A stretch of 64,000 bases of DNA from Bactericera cockerelli (GCA_024516035.1 CM044959.1:19240525-19304524); one strand, 5' to 3'; positions 36,275-47,623 are shown, numbered from the stretch's first letter. Notes: generated from the letters alone by a model not told the origin. A program made the numbers and translations.

Positions 36275-36475
36275 CTTCGATTCGAACCCAGGTCACCGTG
36301 CATGTAATCCTAGTACATGTATTTCTAGTGCATGTAATCTTAGTGTATGTAATTCTAGTGCATGTAATACTAGTACATGTAATACTAGTACATGTAATAC
36401 TAGTACACTAGAATTACATGCAATATAGTGCATGTAATTCTAGTGCACTACACTAGTCGGCCACGGTGACTAATG
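36275..36475 (-). repeat. tRNA-derived SINE (family C-like) with expanded anticodon region
   Basis: Minus strand: TTAGTCACCGTGGCCGACTA (A box), then ~150 bp of 15-bp repeats, then CACGGTGACCTGGGTTCGAA (B box). In normal family C copies the A and B boxes are about 30-40 bp apart, so the tandem array grew inside the tRNA-like head. Confidence 0.75.
36301..36445 (+). repeat. 15-bp tandem repeat, about 9 units, one inverted
   Basis: Seven direct units of CATGTAATACTAGTA or close variants (36,301-36,405) are followed by one inverted unit (CACTAGAATTACATG) and a further direct unit at 36,431-36,445. The unit is in frame, so it produces an artificial five-residue repeat (C-N-T-S-T-like) in a 72-codon frame, which is not a gene. 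Confidence 0.9.
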
Positions 36476-37128
36476 TGAAACGTCAGCATTTTTAGTGCAG
36501 GTAAAATAGATAATAATAATGTACGAGAAAGAAAGCCTTTTTCTAATACCTATACCAAGTATGTACAATCTCGTACGTATAGGTATCTCAGAAACTGCAA
36601 ATCAACGCAGGTATTTCGGTACAAAAGAAACGTTGCAAAATTTAGAATTATCACACCATGTTCTGTAGGTAAATATTAGACATTAGTGTTTTTAAATTTT
36701 ATATAACTATAAACCCTTAATCCACGGTACATCCCCTACAACGTACATAAAAGCGATTACTGATTAACCAAAGACCTGGGCGCTTAAGCAAACAAATCGA
36801 AAGCGAAATCCAGCCTTTAATAACCGCACTAATGCATGTGTTAAACAAACATTGTAATGTTGAGCAGATTTCGTCCTCACAAAAGGAAACAAGCTGGAAT
36901 TCGAATATTCTCCTTCAATGAGAACATTGTTTGTTTTAGGAATTATTTTTCATTTCGGCAGAACGTTTTCATAACCCTGAGCTCTTGAAACTGAATCACT
37001 GGGAGCCGTCAAAGGGCTTCCCTAACCCTGTTGTGATGAGTCTCCATTTCATACACTTGGCAGTATGTAGATTTGAATATTTAGCAGTATGTAGATCTCT
37101 CTCTCTCTCTCCCTCTCTCTCTTTTTAG

Positions 37129-37290
37129 CCGACTTCCGTTGATCAGTGGTTCAGAGCATTGGTTGCTGACCCGGAGGTTGTGGGTTCCCGGCCGGAGTGG
37201 AAAATTCTAACCGAGTTTTCCGTTTCCAGAAAGGCATGGATGTAAAGGTAAAGTGCCCTGAAGTAATGCGAAAGCGGTTCCGGGGAACAA
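37129..37290 (+). repeat. tRNA-derived SINE (family F)
   Basis: The head has A-box-like GATCAGTGGTTCAGAGCA and B-box-like GTGGGTTCCCGGCCGG, followed by AAAATTCTAACCGAGTTTTC and AAAGTGCCCTGAAG. It is preceded by a CT microsatellite (37,098-37,122). Only one copy is seen in the window. Confidence 0.6.
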
Positions 37291-37349
37291 AAAAAAATTC
37301 TTCTAATTTTTCAATTAGGCTACTTACCTAATCATATTCCTAATTGAGT

Positions 37350-37490
37350 TCTTAGTAGCTTGATCGATAAGGTCGAACTTGTAACCTGGAGGTGGGTGGT
37401 TCAATTCGCGGATTCAGAGTATATTTAGTAAGCTGATTTTGAGTAGTTGTGATATTATCAGGAAAGTGTTTAACACAAATATGATAACTA
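37350..37490 (+). repeat. tRNA-derived SINE, family A
   Basis: Near-complete: AGTAGCTTGATCGATAAGGT (A-box region), AACTTGTAACCTGGAGG, B-box-like GGTGGTTCAATTCGCGG, then the GATTTTGAGTAGTTGTGATA body and AACACAAATATGATAAC end. Confidence 0.75.
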
Positions 37491-37494
37491 TATA

Positions 37495-39095
37495 AAGAAA
37501 TGAGTTCTTAGCTAAGTTTTCTACGACAAAATGTTTGTTCTTCATTTATTTACTGATGAGATTATCACCAGCGGAGATCGTATGAACGTTGGAAACACCA
37601 TTTCACAAAAACCGGACAGAGACCTGATGTTAGACAACGTCGAGCATGGAGAGGATATGGTTGATATAAATTAGTCCATTTGTTTTGATATAAATTAGTC
37701 TGCCACATTACAGCCCCACTCAGGATGAGTGAAATTAATAGAAGGAGCTGTGGGACAGCTAGCCAGCGAATGCCAGCGTTAAAGATTCGCTGAGATCATG
37801 GTGATTTTAGTCTAACTTTAGTATCTAAAACTGATAAAAACCAAAATCTTAATTGTGAATTTTCTTCATCCATCACATTTCTATCCGAGGAAGTAAAACT
37901 CGGTCCAATTCAATGAAAGAAAGCAGAAATATTATTTTTTCAATCTCTATCTACTCTTACACGTCGGAGAGTGCCTGTAAAATTACAAGTGTCATAATAC
38001 ATGAGTTTGAATTAATAAAAACCTGAAAAATCCAGAGCGATCCAATGTGTTTATTTAACACCAACTGAATGGATTGTAATGTGAATTGTAGTTTCTTAAA
38101 TAAACAGGTCGGACACAATACAAAGGACACAATAAATAATATTCCAAATGCTTTGTGAAATATTGAGTTTATTGTTATAATATTTTTCCGGTACTATGGT
38201 TGTTCAGCACAATAATAATGCTAAAATGTCTTGCTGTCTATTTTATGCACAAACCCCTTGAAAAAAAGTTGAAAAGTTCCAACCGGTTTAACCATAAATG
38301 ACCACATTGACCACCTACATAATTATGTATCTTACAAGTATGTGTTTCCTTGTAAAAGCCCAGCAGTAATATGGTCTAATCTCGCCGCATGATCTAACGA
38401 CAAAGAAAGCTCAGCGAAGCAAAAGCATACAAAGGATACAGCACTAAAAACAAAAGGTATTACATAAGGAAAAGGAAAATCGTATGAGATAGAAGTAAAT
38501 CTAAATCCAATATTGAAGAACATAAAAATAATATCATCTCTATATTTTATTTCATTTTTAAGAAGAAAAGAACATTTTAACAGACAGTTTATTTTGAAGT
38601 CATACCAATAAAAATATATCATAGTATTGACAGGGTCTGGGGTGGGAGGGGCAGTTATAATAATATTATTGGGAAATTTCACGCCACATAAATCATATTT
38701 CCACAGGAAAATCACTTTTCTATTTGAAAATTCAAAGCCTTTTCTCTCTCTTGCCCCCGCGCGCTCCTCTGTATGTAGCACGTAGTTTTGTAGAATTTAA
38801 ATCGTATGAAATATCGGTCTTTCTTCTTTTCGCTTTTTCTACCTATTTAAAATACCATTCCCAACAGTTGTTCCTGGTGTTCGTCACAAAGTTCACTCAC
38901 TTGTCTTACAAAAGAAAGAAAAAAACCAATTTTACTTCAATCGTTATGTGATATCATGTTATATCATACAAATATATATTCATATGAACGCCCCCAAATT
39001 TAATAATCAATATATTTTATACCTAACTAAGAATTCTGCAATTTAATTTCCAATCAATGAAATTTTATCAGATAAACAGGTGACATAATTTTCTT
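37495..39095. other. No gene; decayed SINE-core trace near 37,700
   Basis: CAGCCCCACTCAGGATGAGT at 37,709-37,728, followed by GAAATTAATAGAAGGAGCTG, faintly resembles the shared SINE domain. A 149-codon minus-strand frame (38,332-38,781) is F/I/Y-rich, has no motif, and reads through AT-rich DNA; I do not regard it as a gene. Confidence 0.4.
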
Positions 39096-39099
39096 TATT

Positions 39100-39262
39100 T
39101 CAATTTTCACCAAAACGGCCCCCATTCGGCCCTGAGTGGCCTAAATCTGCCCCTAAACTATATGTTAATTTCTAAGACCCCAATGAACATGTGTACTAAA
39201 TTTCATCAATTTTGAAGAATCCGTTCGGGAGTTATCGTGGAACAGACAAATAAACGAAAGCC
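39100..39262 (+). repeat. LINE 3'-end-like fragment (RTE-type pattern)
   Basis: GTACTAAATTTCATCAATTT, GAAGAATCCGTTCGGGAGTT and ATCGTGGAACAGACAAATAA fit the 3'-terminal pattern of RTE-like LINEs. There is no open frame upstream, so only the 3' untranslated end is present. A short tandem duplication of AGCCAAATCGTCCAGTA follows at about 39,260-39,292. Confidence 0.5.
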
Positions 39263-39818
39263 AAATCGTCCAGTACCCAGCCAAATCGTCCAGTAACAGT
39301 ACCTCAAGTTAAGGAAGAACCTCACTAAGTGAGGGCGCTTCGCTTCCTCAATGGTTCGGTTAAAAAGACACTCATGTGTATCGGCTGCGCGTTTTGAACC
39401 ACGACCTTTGGACCATCGAATATCTATGCACTTAGCTGGTGACATGTAGCCTAAGATCCACACTATCAACGCTAAAGGCTAAAGCCCTCCTAGCTAAAGC
39501 AAAAGATTTCTTGTTCGGGAGGAAGCACGGGAAAGGCAGTTCAGTATTTCACGTATAAATCGCACAGATCCAATAATGTACGGCAGTGTGCTACAGATCT
39601 TACGCAACGGCTAAGGTGCTTCAATATTATCGCATTAATGGCGCTCTCCTATCGATAATAGAACTTCAGCTGGATATGCGAATTCAAAGTAAACGCCATA
39701 ATAATATACTGTTTATCTGGTGCTTATGAAGATGCTTTATCTTTAAACATACATTACGTACCTACTTATGTAAAATTACTATATATATATATATTTTATA
39801 GTACTCCTATTAGGTAAC

Positions 39819-39920
39819 TTAGTCACCCTGGTCAAGTGGAGTAGAGGCTTGACTTGCACACACGGTAACCTCGGTTCGATACCGGACAGCGTACAAATTT
39901 TCTGAGCTGGAAAGAAGCTA
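39819..39920 (+). repeat. tRNA-derived SINE head, family C-like
   Basis: AGTCACCCTGGTCAAGTGGA, GACTTGCACACACGGTAACC and TCGGTTCGATACCGG give an A box, anticodon region and B box. The body after it is not clearly recognisable. Confidence 0.6.
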
Positions 39921-40460
39921 AATGATTAAAGTTAGAGATTCATAATGCTGTGACCTGCTGTATGTTCGAGTGTTAGACAATAATTTGTACACTGTACCCA
40001 GTAATTCAATTCTTAAAATTATTCTTATTTAATCCTGAACTCGCACAGGTAGGTACAAAAAATATGAAGTTGTAACTATGTATAGTATATCTTGGTTTAC
40101 CTAAGTAAGGAAATGTTGAGTTCTGAAAGAGAAGGATTTTAAGTTCCCTGCTAGACTCAGCATCCTGCAATTTGTCACCTAGATTTTACAAGGAAATATT
40201 ATTACAAGATTCATAACTCATTAGAATTACTGCACGTACTTATAACGTCCCACTAAATGTGTACCAACCTATACTTTACATGAATATATTACGAGTGTTA
40301 AGTTGAGAAAACATGGGCTATGTTCCGCTGGTGCACATTTAGTATACAGGGTGTACATGGCGTTATACTGGAATTATTTAAAAAAAAAAAAAAAAAAAAC
40401 CAATTTTAGCTTCTATTTATTTATCGCGGAACATTTGAAAAAAGTTCATTATAGAGACGA

Positions 40461-40505
40461 ACACCCGTATTTTTGAAGAGGGCATTTTGTCTGAGCAATG
40501 TCTCT
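40461..40505 (+). repeat. Half of the TTA-type MITE seen at 14.9 kb
   Basis: ACACCCGTATTTTTGAAGAG, GGCATTTTGTCTGAGCAATG and TCTC match the left half of the 14,930-15,062 element at nearly every base. The right half is missing. A lone terminus TATACAGGGTGTACATGG lies upstream at about 40,342. Confidence 0.6.
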
Positions 40506-40597
40506 TACGTATATCATTTAAAAAATATCAGTCAACAAAAGAACTCTAGTAATTATTAATGATAGACACAGGTAATTATCATTTTTCTGTTAATTAT

Positions 40598-40727
40598 TCA
40601 ATCGTGAAATCACAACTACTCAAACTAGCTTTACTAAATCTGCGCTGAACTTGGGACTCGAACAACTGACCTCTAATTACAAGTCCGCCGCCTTATCAAT
40701 CAAGCTAGTCCTTATCGGTCGGATATT
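40598..40727 (-). repeat. tRNA-derived SINE, family A
   Basis: Minus strand: GACCGATAAGGACTAGCTTG, ATAAGGCGGCGGACTTGTAA, B-box-like GTTGTTCGAGTCCCAAGTTC, AGTAAAGCTAGTTTGAGTAG. Closest to the 26,350 copy, sharing the AAGGACTAG variant of the head. Confidence 0.75.
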
Positions 40728-40773
40728 TTCTAATAAGTACCTATCATAATAATACTCTTTAGTGAAAGGTAAT

Positions 40774-40957
40774 TACCAGGCGAGGTCAATGCTCAAAGCA
40801 TTTTCTACCACCTAATCCTCAGAGTTTTACTATTGTGGTCACAAACTCAAATTAATGAGGAAAAATTCATGCACTGGGTGGGGTTCGAACCAATGGATCC
40901 CTGCGTTACCTGGATTACCAGACTGGCGTGTTAACCACTTGACTATACCAGTGCATA
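40774..40957 (-). repeat. tRNA-derived SINE, family D, near-complete
   Basis: Minus strand: ATGCACTGGTATAGTCAAGT (A-box side), GGTTAACACGCCAGTCTGG, B box TGGTTCGAACCCCACCCAG, then AATTTGAGTTTGTGACCACA and the module GGTGGTAGAAAATGCTTTGA, ending in GACCTCGCCTGG. Confidence 0.8.
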
Positions 40958-41499
40958 GAAATAGCATGCCAGTTTAAACACCTACAAGAACACCCCGTAT
41001 ACAATGCAGAATCTCCTCGACATTACTGCAACTTAGGAACTGCAGCAAATTGGAGCCTGCAGTGTGGAGTGCCATGTAGCGAGGGTTCGACGCTACAAGG
41101 AGGTATCACCTTACACTGTGGACGTAGCTTAACATGTCGTGTAACAGGATACCCCACCAATGAGTCAGTAGTAAGCTTTCATGTACGGAGAGTTCCCCCC
41201 TAGTAGGTATGGTATACGGGTAACAACCGAGACCATTTCTTCAAGACATGTGATGCAATAGCACTAGCGGATCTTTCAGGTGCAAATATTTCTTACTTTA
41301 CCTTAACATGGTACTGAATATTATGAGGAGCATTTTAAAAAGGGCCATATGACCGTATTAAAAAAAAAAAAAAATGGATAATTATATATAAAGACAACGT
41401 GCAGAACAGCTCCCCGGAACTATATTATATATTATACCATGGTCATAATATGACCTTATTGACCATGTAAAATTGCACATGCCTTATCCCAAAAAGTAG

Positions 41500-41770
41500 T
41501 TATCACCTTGTACTAGTTGTAGCATGACTAGGCTTGAACTCCAGGTGATCCGGGTTTGAATCCCGGCTGGGTCGTAATTTTTAGACTCTGTACTTTGGAT
41601 GTCGGGTCTACCCCAGCCTCGTGAGGACGATTGAGGTAGTTGTAAATTGGACAATGGCCAGTGGCGGTATTACGAGATTGATATTTTAATGTGATGGTTG
41701 GTTGGAGATATGATGCAAATGCAATAATATTAGGTAGTTCTCGTAATGTCGATGCTAAACACTAAAACTT
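41500..41770 (+). repeat. tRNA-derived SINE, family C, near-complete
   Basis: Head TGTAGCATGACTAGGCTTGA, B box GGGTTTGAATCCCGG, body CCCAGCCTCGTGAGGACGAT, AATTGGACAATGGCCAGTGG, ATTACGAGATTGATA, GGTTGGAGATATGATG. It aligns through its length with 17,550-17,855. Confidence 0.75.
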
Positions 41771-41880
41771 GTTAAATAATAACATAAATAACTATTTTTA
41801 TCTCTTATCCCAAAAAGCAAAAAGTTAGTTATTAGTAGGTAGATAGTAGTTTTTTGATAGCATAAGGACAAGACAGAACG

Positions 41881-41917
41881 AGAACTGGTGATGTATTCAA
41901 CGTGCCATCGACATTGG
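41881..41917 (-). repeat. 5S-rRNA-derived fragment
   Basis: Minus strand: CCAATGTCGATGGCACGTTG, then AATACATCACCAGTTCT. This is the first ~37 bases of the 5S-headed SINE (compare 35,212-35,248), with nothing recognisable downstream. Confidence 0.6.
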
Positions 41918-41919
41918 AT

Positions 41920-43215
41920 AATTTTTTAGGTAGATATGTACATTTATATATAAGAGTAATATATGAGTATCACGTCAGATAGTAAATATAATTGTAAGTA
42001 TTAACACACATTACCTACTTTTCGTAATACCATGAAAGTCTAACTAATCCTATGGAAATAATCAAAAATAAAAAAGAAACATTACTTAATGAAAAATTAC
42101 AAGTGTAAGACTAACTAATTTTGAATAGTGTCTATTAGAAACTTAAAGCTATGTGTTCTGTTGACCCCTTTAAAGTGATTAAGCACTTTGTCAGGAAAAT
42201 ATACATTATGTTGCATTTACTGAGCTCAAAGGGTTTCGCCAGCAAAATCTGTTATTAACTTAGAGGCGTTAACATTGGATTAATACAAGCGCCATATGGG
42301 ACGCTGTAAAATAAACTATCTAATGATAACTCTGTAATAAATTTGTTTTAAAAGGTTTTGGATCTTGTTAATACTTTAGATTTATTCGCTGTCCAGAGAT
42401 GAATACTTATTGATGTAATTTTCAAATGACTTGATACCTAATACCTAGGTACATAATATTTATGACTTATGTATATGATTGGGAATCAATATATTAATTA
42501 TGTAGTTTTTAATAAATATATTACCTTTAAACAAATGTTTTAAAATATTTTTAACGGCTGGTATTCATTCAGAATTTTGAAATAATAAGATGAAATAATA
42601 AGAATTTTTGTAACACAATATTGAGTATGGTTTGTAACCCTTTCAATTTAAATCTCCAACAATACTTCTTCAATATAGCTCATACTCTTACCATTAATAT
42701 TATTGTCCTACAATAAATTTTAAAATTAGCCCCCCCCCCCCCTCCTGCAGGGCTATTACATAATTGAACTTATAGAATATCCTTTACTCAAACCCCTTCC
42801 TGGTCCTCAACCCTTCCTCAGCGCAATTATACAACAGTGACAAATCTTTCACATGCATAAACACGGACCCATTACCAGCACACTGCACTGCCTTGCTTAC
42901 AACTTGTCGGAAAGCATATCAGGCAGCCCTTACAAAAGAAGGGTATAAAAACTTGAATTGAAAAAGTTTTGAAATTGAAACTTTAAAATAAGCTCATTCA
43001 CTCCTTTTGAAAGCGCGTCATATTTTGATGAAAAGTGTAAAATCATGTCAATAATGTACTGATTTTATTAATTTTTTATGGCGGGTAGGAAAAGGGGCTA
43101 ATATCTTTGCTTTCCTGTCACTCGTTTCAAACTTCTTTGAGATGAACAGTGTACATGAGATTTTCTGAAAACTTTTTTACTATGTGTTATTAATTTTGTC
43201 AAATTAATGTACTTT
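41920..43215. other. No gene or recognised element
   Basis: AT-rich, with a C-run near 42,729 and no coding frame of interest. Confidence 0.45.
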
Positions 43216-43219
43216 AATG

Positions 43220-43325
43220 GATAATAATAATAACCAACGGATCCCTAATACGCTACCTTGATTACCAGAATATGATGCTCAGGCCCTGTTCAGGCAGGGA
43301 GAGGTTGATGTAGGGAGAAACGTTT
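43220..43325. repeat. Composite SINE fragments (family D head plus shared core)
   Basis: ACCAACGGATCCCTAATACG, then CTTGATTACCAGA resembles the reverse of the family D head (40,880-40,920). It is followed by CAGGCCCTGTTCAGGCAGGG, AGAGGTTGATGTAGGGA, a decayed plus-strand copy of the shared central domain. Confidence 0.45.
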
Positions 43326-43547
43326 GCTTATTGAATTTGTACCGTACCAATTATACGGTGGCTAAATTTATATTAACTATGTAAACATATAGTCTTTTCA
43401 AAGACGTCAGAGTTTAATCTGCTTAATTAATTGAGGACTTTCAACTCACATGGAGGATTGTCATTCGGAAAGTGAGAATTTAAACACTACATTACAGGAA
43501 TTTATTGCTAATAATAAACAGTCAAAAGTACCCAAGATGAAAATACA

Positions 43548-43793
43548 TTAACAGTGCAATTTTCCAGATGTGCATCTATTAACAAGGTTTATGAATCCAA
43601 AACCTATTGTATTGACGCTGTGTGCGATCACATTACAATATACAATTTTCATATCTCTTAAGCTCTCTAATCCCAAATGGAAAGCTACATATTCCTCGCA
43701 TGAATGAATAATATGATTGATGTCCTCCCCTGGTGACTTCGTGTCTCTCTGACCAAAACACTCTCTGGAATAAAAGACATAAAACGCAGACAA
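43548..43793 (-). pseudogene. Possible decayed non-LTR retrotransposon C-terminus
   Basis: An 81-codon minus-strand frame contains GEDINHIIHSCEEYV, then LGLESLRDMKIVYCNVIA. The D-I/V-x-H-I-I/L-x-x-C pattern followed by an R/L-rich helix is common at the C-terminal end of RNase H-bearing non-LTR proteins; compare VKHILSCRLHNQIRNSL at the end of the 45,862 frame. The upstream cysteines of the expected knuckle are not clear. Tentative. Confidence 0.3.
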
Positions 43794-43799
43794 AATATT

Positions 43800-45195
43800 A
43801 TACGACTTTAATTAATTGCATCTTCATTGTTTAAAAAGAATGATTTGAAAATTGTGTATCATACAAAAATGCATTTGAGTTTCACCCCTTATTTAAAACG
43901 CGGTACAGGGTGCAGTGGGTAGCTATACTGAGGAAAATTCTTACATCCTTGTTTTTATTTCTTGAAAATTTTGTAGGAAAAATTTTTACCTCTTTTTTTT
44001 AATTACGAGTGCAAACGCTGCACTTACTCATTATACCATAATGTTCGGACCATAAAAATTCTGTAGTATAAAAAATACAAATAGCTAAATCCCACACTAG
44101 ACAGTAAAGTTATTGTTAGGTATGGTATGCGAATTTTACAATTAATTATTACAGATAGGTATTATTTATTGTGTCTAGGTATTAAGACACAAAGTTGTGT
44201 ACCTATTATTTCTTTCATTCAAAGACCGTCACACAAACCTAAAAGAAAAATTTGAAATAAAATACATACCAAAACCATAATATGATAGCTTTTATTTAAG
44301 TTGAAAATGCAAAAAGAAAATTTATCTATTACTAATACTAATATAAGAAATAAGTTTAGTATGTGAATCTGTACTATAGGTACGAGTATATCGCACATTC
44401 GCACAAAGCTTAGAAAAACTCGCTTAAATGGTTTTGTAACAAAATTTGCCAAAGAATCTGTTCAGGGCATACCCAGTAGAATTTAAAATTGTTCTCCAAC
44501 CAGAACATGTGTGAATGAAGTATGTAAATTTCTGCGACACATCAAGCACATTTGTGACATTCGAAAGGCGTGTATCCAATACGAATGTTAATTGCGAGAA
44601 TGGCATGACACCCTAGTGAAGGGGGGGGGGGGGGGCAATTTCTTGATGGAATTGCGTGAATCATTCGACAACTGAGGTTTAAAGGACTTTAAGAGATTAA
44701 ATAATTTCATACAAATGCTAGGCGGTGTATGTGGTATCTTTAGGACTATTTTTTGTTGAAGGTCAACTCAGCTTTTAAAGATAATTTCTATTGAATTGGA
44801 TAAGGAAATTTTGCTTTACATATTATGTTGAAAATGTTTATTGAAATTCAGTGATATACATATGTATGTAATTATGTAGAATTTTTACTAATACCTTCAT
44901 TTGATTGTTCTTTTTATAGGTATTTACTTACTCTCCGTGTCCGAAACAATGACACCATAATCAGATCTTTTTCTCCCAGAATCGTGCTATTTTGATCGTT
45001 TTGGGCCAAGTCATCCAGATTGCATGGCTGCTCAAGCAGGATAGGACAGTTTGGCTACAGGACAGGAGAGGGCTATGAGTTTTTTAGGTATAATAATATT
45101 TTGAAACAGTTCAAGCACCTTATCAATTTTACTATCACGGTAGTAGGTCACATATACTCCTTATTTATTATCAATAATATCAAACAGTAATAGAC
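43800..45195. other. No gene or recognised element
   Basis: AT-rich, with a G-run near 44,622-44,635 and only low-complexity frames. Confidence 0.45.
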
Positions 45196-45215
45196 AAACA
45201 TTATAAACAACTTAC

Positions 45216-45440
45216 AACAATGCAAGACCAAGAGAGAGGGCATCTGCCGAGACTCCTCAGGGTCCCAAGGGACGCCTCAACACATGTTTCCGTCCTTCCT
45301 CTAGTCCATTTATCAGGCTTTCGAAAATCATTTTCGGCTGCTTCAGAGAACTTCTTCTTCAAATCATTAGAAATAAAATCTTTCATCGGCAGATGAGATT
45401 TTCTCAAGTCCAGTCCCCATGGGATAGCGTATTTTTCACA
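45216..45440 (-). other. Possible unassigned coding exon
   Basis: An open minus-strand frame of about 75 codons reads CEKYAIPWGLDLRKSHLP, MKDFISNDLKKKFSEAAEND and FRKPDKWTRGRTETCVE. It is charged, not low-complexity, and includes an ATG at 45,384-45,386. It ends exactly at a strong splice-donor sequence (ATTGTT|GTAAG, GT at 45,214-45,215). In-frame stops lie just upstream of 45,440 and no good acceptor is seen, so it would have to be a first coding exon. I recognise no family, and a transposon fragment is possible. Confidence 0.28.
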
Positions 45441-45849
45441 TCATTATTCTTAATTAACTGGGTATAAATTCTTGAGATGTAAGTGTAGTGTAACGTTATC
45501 TGAATATAGTGCACAAGAGAAGTAGGTATTCGTTATACCTGATAACAACATAAAAGATCTTAGGATTAATGATATTTTTTCTCTGCTTACTTTAAGTGTT
45601 TACCCGCATCCGACAGGAAAAGTGTACCTACACCTGGATGCTACAGTTAGAAGACCCTCAAGTCTCATGAATGTCTCTGTCTTCAATAAATTTTCTTGGG
45701 GAAATTTTAGTTTTCTACGAAATTGAGACGTTTTATAGATATATCTATATAATACGAGTCTAAATAATAATTTTATTAGTAATAATATAGATTAATAATA
45801 ATAAACTATATGATTGCAAGATTCTGTTACACTGTTAGTACCTAAATAA

Positions 45850-47623
45850 AGGATTTTCGTAATGAAACCTTTTGAAATTAAAAGTTCAACAATGAATTAT
45901 TTAATGAGAAACCGTCTTCAAAGTACTCTGAATGACATCCTTACCTGGTCTAATCAAAATGGTTTAATTTTCTCTTCTGATCCTTCTAAGTCAGTCTGTA
46001 TCACTTTTTCTAGATCACGTAACGTGAACTTCCCTACTTTATTTTATAATGATGTTCAGTTGAATTTTGTTGACCATGTTAAGTTCCTTGGATTGACGTG
46101 GGACTGCAAGTTGAAATGGACAAAACACATTATTTCCTTGAAAAATCGTACCACCACTGCACTTAATGCCCTGAAAATGGTTTCAAATAAAAGATATGGT
46201 ATACACCGTGAAACCCTTCTTAAATTTTACAAATCTTATGTTCTACCTTTGTTTGATTATGGCTGTTCTGTTTACGCTTCTGCTAAACCCAGTTTGTTAA
46301 ATAAGTTAAACCCTGTTCACAATGCGGGAATCAGGATTGCTACTGGCGCTCTCAGAACTAGCCCTGTTCCCAGTCTCTATGTTGAATCTGGAATTTTACC
46401 TCTACACTTACGTAGGGCTAAATTAATGATGAAATATGTTGCAAAAATAGGTAGTTGCCCTCTCAATCCATTAAATAAGATTATTTTCAAATCAAATCAT
46501 AATAATGATGATTTTCCTTGCAATTCGCCGGTGCCATTGTCTGTCCGTGTGAATCAATATAATGAATTCACGCGGTTGACAAAGCTAAGCGAGTTTGCTC
46601 CATTTGTGAAGCCTAAGCCGCCTTGGTCTCTAGAAATTCCTAATATAGATCTCTCTCTTCACACCAATAAAAAATGTAATACTGCACCATATGTACACCG
46701 TCAAAACTTCGCTGAAATTATTAATTCCAAGTATAAAAATCATATAGTATGTTATACTGATGGTTCAAAATCTGTAAACTTCACAAGTTGTGCCTATAGC
46801 ATTGAAAATACCATATACTCGTACAAACTGAATGATGTAAACTGCGTTTTGTCATCTGAATTGATTGCGTTGCTCCTTTGTCTTATTCACATTAAATACC
46901 TCCCATTATCGAACTTTCTAGTTGTCTCTGACTCTCTAAGCGCTCTGTCATCTTTAGCGAACCCTAAAGCAACCAATCCTCTAGTCACAAAAGTTTTTTC
47001 AGCAATTTTGGACCTTAAAACATGTTCAAAACAAATATCCCTGTTGTGGTGCCCTTCCCACTGTGGCATAAGTGGGAATGAAGCTGTAGACCAAGCTACC
47101 CACACTCCTAACGATTCCCATGATGCCTTGAAAATTTGTTCTTCTGAAGATTTTTCTCCTTTCATCAATAAGCTCATAAAGACATTTTGGCAAGAATCAT
47201 GGAACTCCGAAGCCAATTCTAATAAACTAAAGTCAATTAAGCCTTTGGTGGACTATTGGTCTTCGTCTAGTAGAAATACTAGATTCGAAGAAGTTGTCCT
47301 TACTAGACTCCGCATTGGCCACACTCGCATTACCCACAAGTTCTTATTCCTCAAGACAAGTCCACCCGTCTGCCAATGCGGGGAGATGCTGTCTGTCAAA
47401 CATATACTCTCATGTAGACTCCACAACCAGATCCGGAATTCCCTAGCGGTAGAACCTAGCCTAAAAGACGACCCCGCATCTATAGACTCCCTCATGGAGT
47501 ATTTAAAACATACAAAATTAATTAACATGATATAGATTATTGAGGGATCGGCGCGAACGACCCACTCCACCAGTGGTGTTAAAGCGCCTAACAGGAAAAA
47601 AAAAAAAAAAAAAAAAAAAAAAA
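45850..47623 (+). mobile_element. 5'-truncated I-like non-LTR retrotransposon (LINE)
   Basis: It contains the 3' part of a pol reading frame (see the CDS), a short 3' untranslated region ending GCGCCTAACAGG, and a 28-base poly-A tail (47,596-47,623). It starts just after where the reverse transcriptase catalytic aspartates would lie, so it is a typical incomplete reverse-transcription product and cannot move itself. The absence of stops suggests it is young. No convincing target-site duplication was found. Confidence 0.85.
45862..47535 (+). CDS. Non-LTR retrotransposon pol C-terminus: RT thumb, RNase H, C-terminal knuckle
   Basis: The 557-codon frame is intact. Residues ~15-240 are the post-catalytic RT region and thumb-like linker (LNDILTWSNQNGLIFSSDPS, VDHVKFLGLTWDCKLKWTKH, LFDYGCSVY). 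An RNase H domain follows with the acidic set visible: D in CYTDGSK (~299), E in SSELIAL (~333), D in VVSDSLSAL (~357), then WCPSHCGISGNEAVDQ with H ~399 and D ~410. The C-terminus has VCQCGEMLSVKHILSC, a CxC...H...C knuckle usual for these proteins. The YxDD motif is missing, cut off by truncation. An RNase H after RT points to the I/R1-like groups; I-like is my best guess. The ATG used is simply the first in frame, not a native start. Confidence 0.88.
   Translation: MKPFEIKSSTMNYLMRNRLQSTLNDILTWSNQNGLIFSSDPSKSVCITFSRSRNVNFPTLFYNDVQLNFVDHVKFLGLTWDCKLKWTKHIISLKNRTTTALNALKMVSNKRYGIHRETLLKFYKSYVLPLFDYGCSVYASAKPSLLNKLNPVHNAGIRIATGALRTSPVPSLYVESGILPLHLRRAKLMMKYVAKIGSCPLNPLNKIIFKSNHNNDDFPCNSPVPLSVRVNQYNEFTRLTKLSEFAPFVKPKPPWSLEIPNIDLSLHTNKKCNTAPYVHRQNFAEIINSKYKNHIVCYTDGSKSVNFTSCAYSIENTIYSYKLNDVNCVLSSELIALLLCLIHIKYLPLSNFLVVSDSLSALSSLANPKATNPLVTKVFSAILDLKTCSKQISLLWCPSHCGISGNEAVDQATHTPNDSHDALKICSSEDFSPFINKLIKTFWQESWNSEANSNKLKSIKPLVDYWSSSSRNTRFEEVVLTRLRIGHTRITHKFLFLKTSPPVCQCGEMLSVKHILSCRLHNQIRNSLAVEPSLKDDPASIDSLMEYLKHTKLINMI

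Noticed and set aside
36210..36428. Cys/Thr-rich repeat protein
   Set aside because: The five-residue repeat is a translation of the 15-bp tandem array inside a SINE.
36301..36445. CRISPR-like array
   Set aside because: Units are adjacent with no spacers, and the context is an animal SINE.
38332..38781. 149-codon membrane-protein-like frame on the minus strand
   Set aside because: Hydrophobicity comes from AT-rich sequence; no start context, splice sites or recognisable family.
46887..47570. Minus-strand frames of 105-109 codons
   Set aside because: They are antisense shadows of the LINE reading frame.
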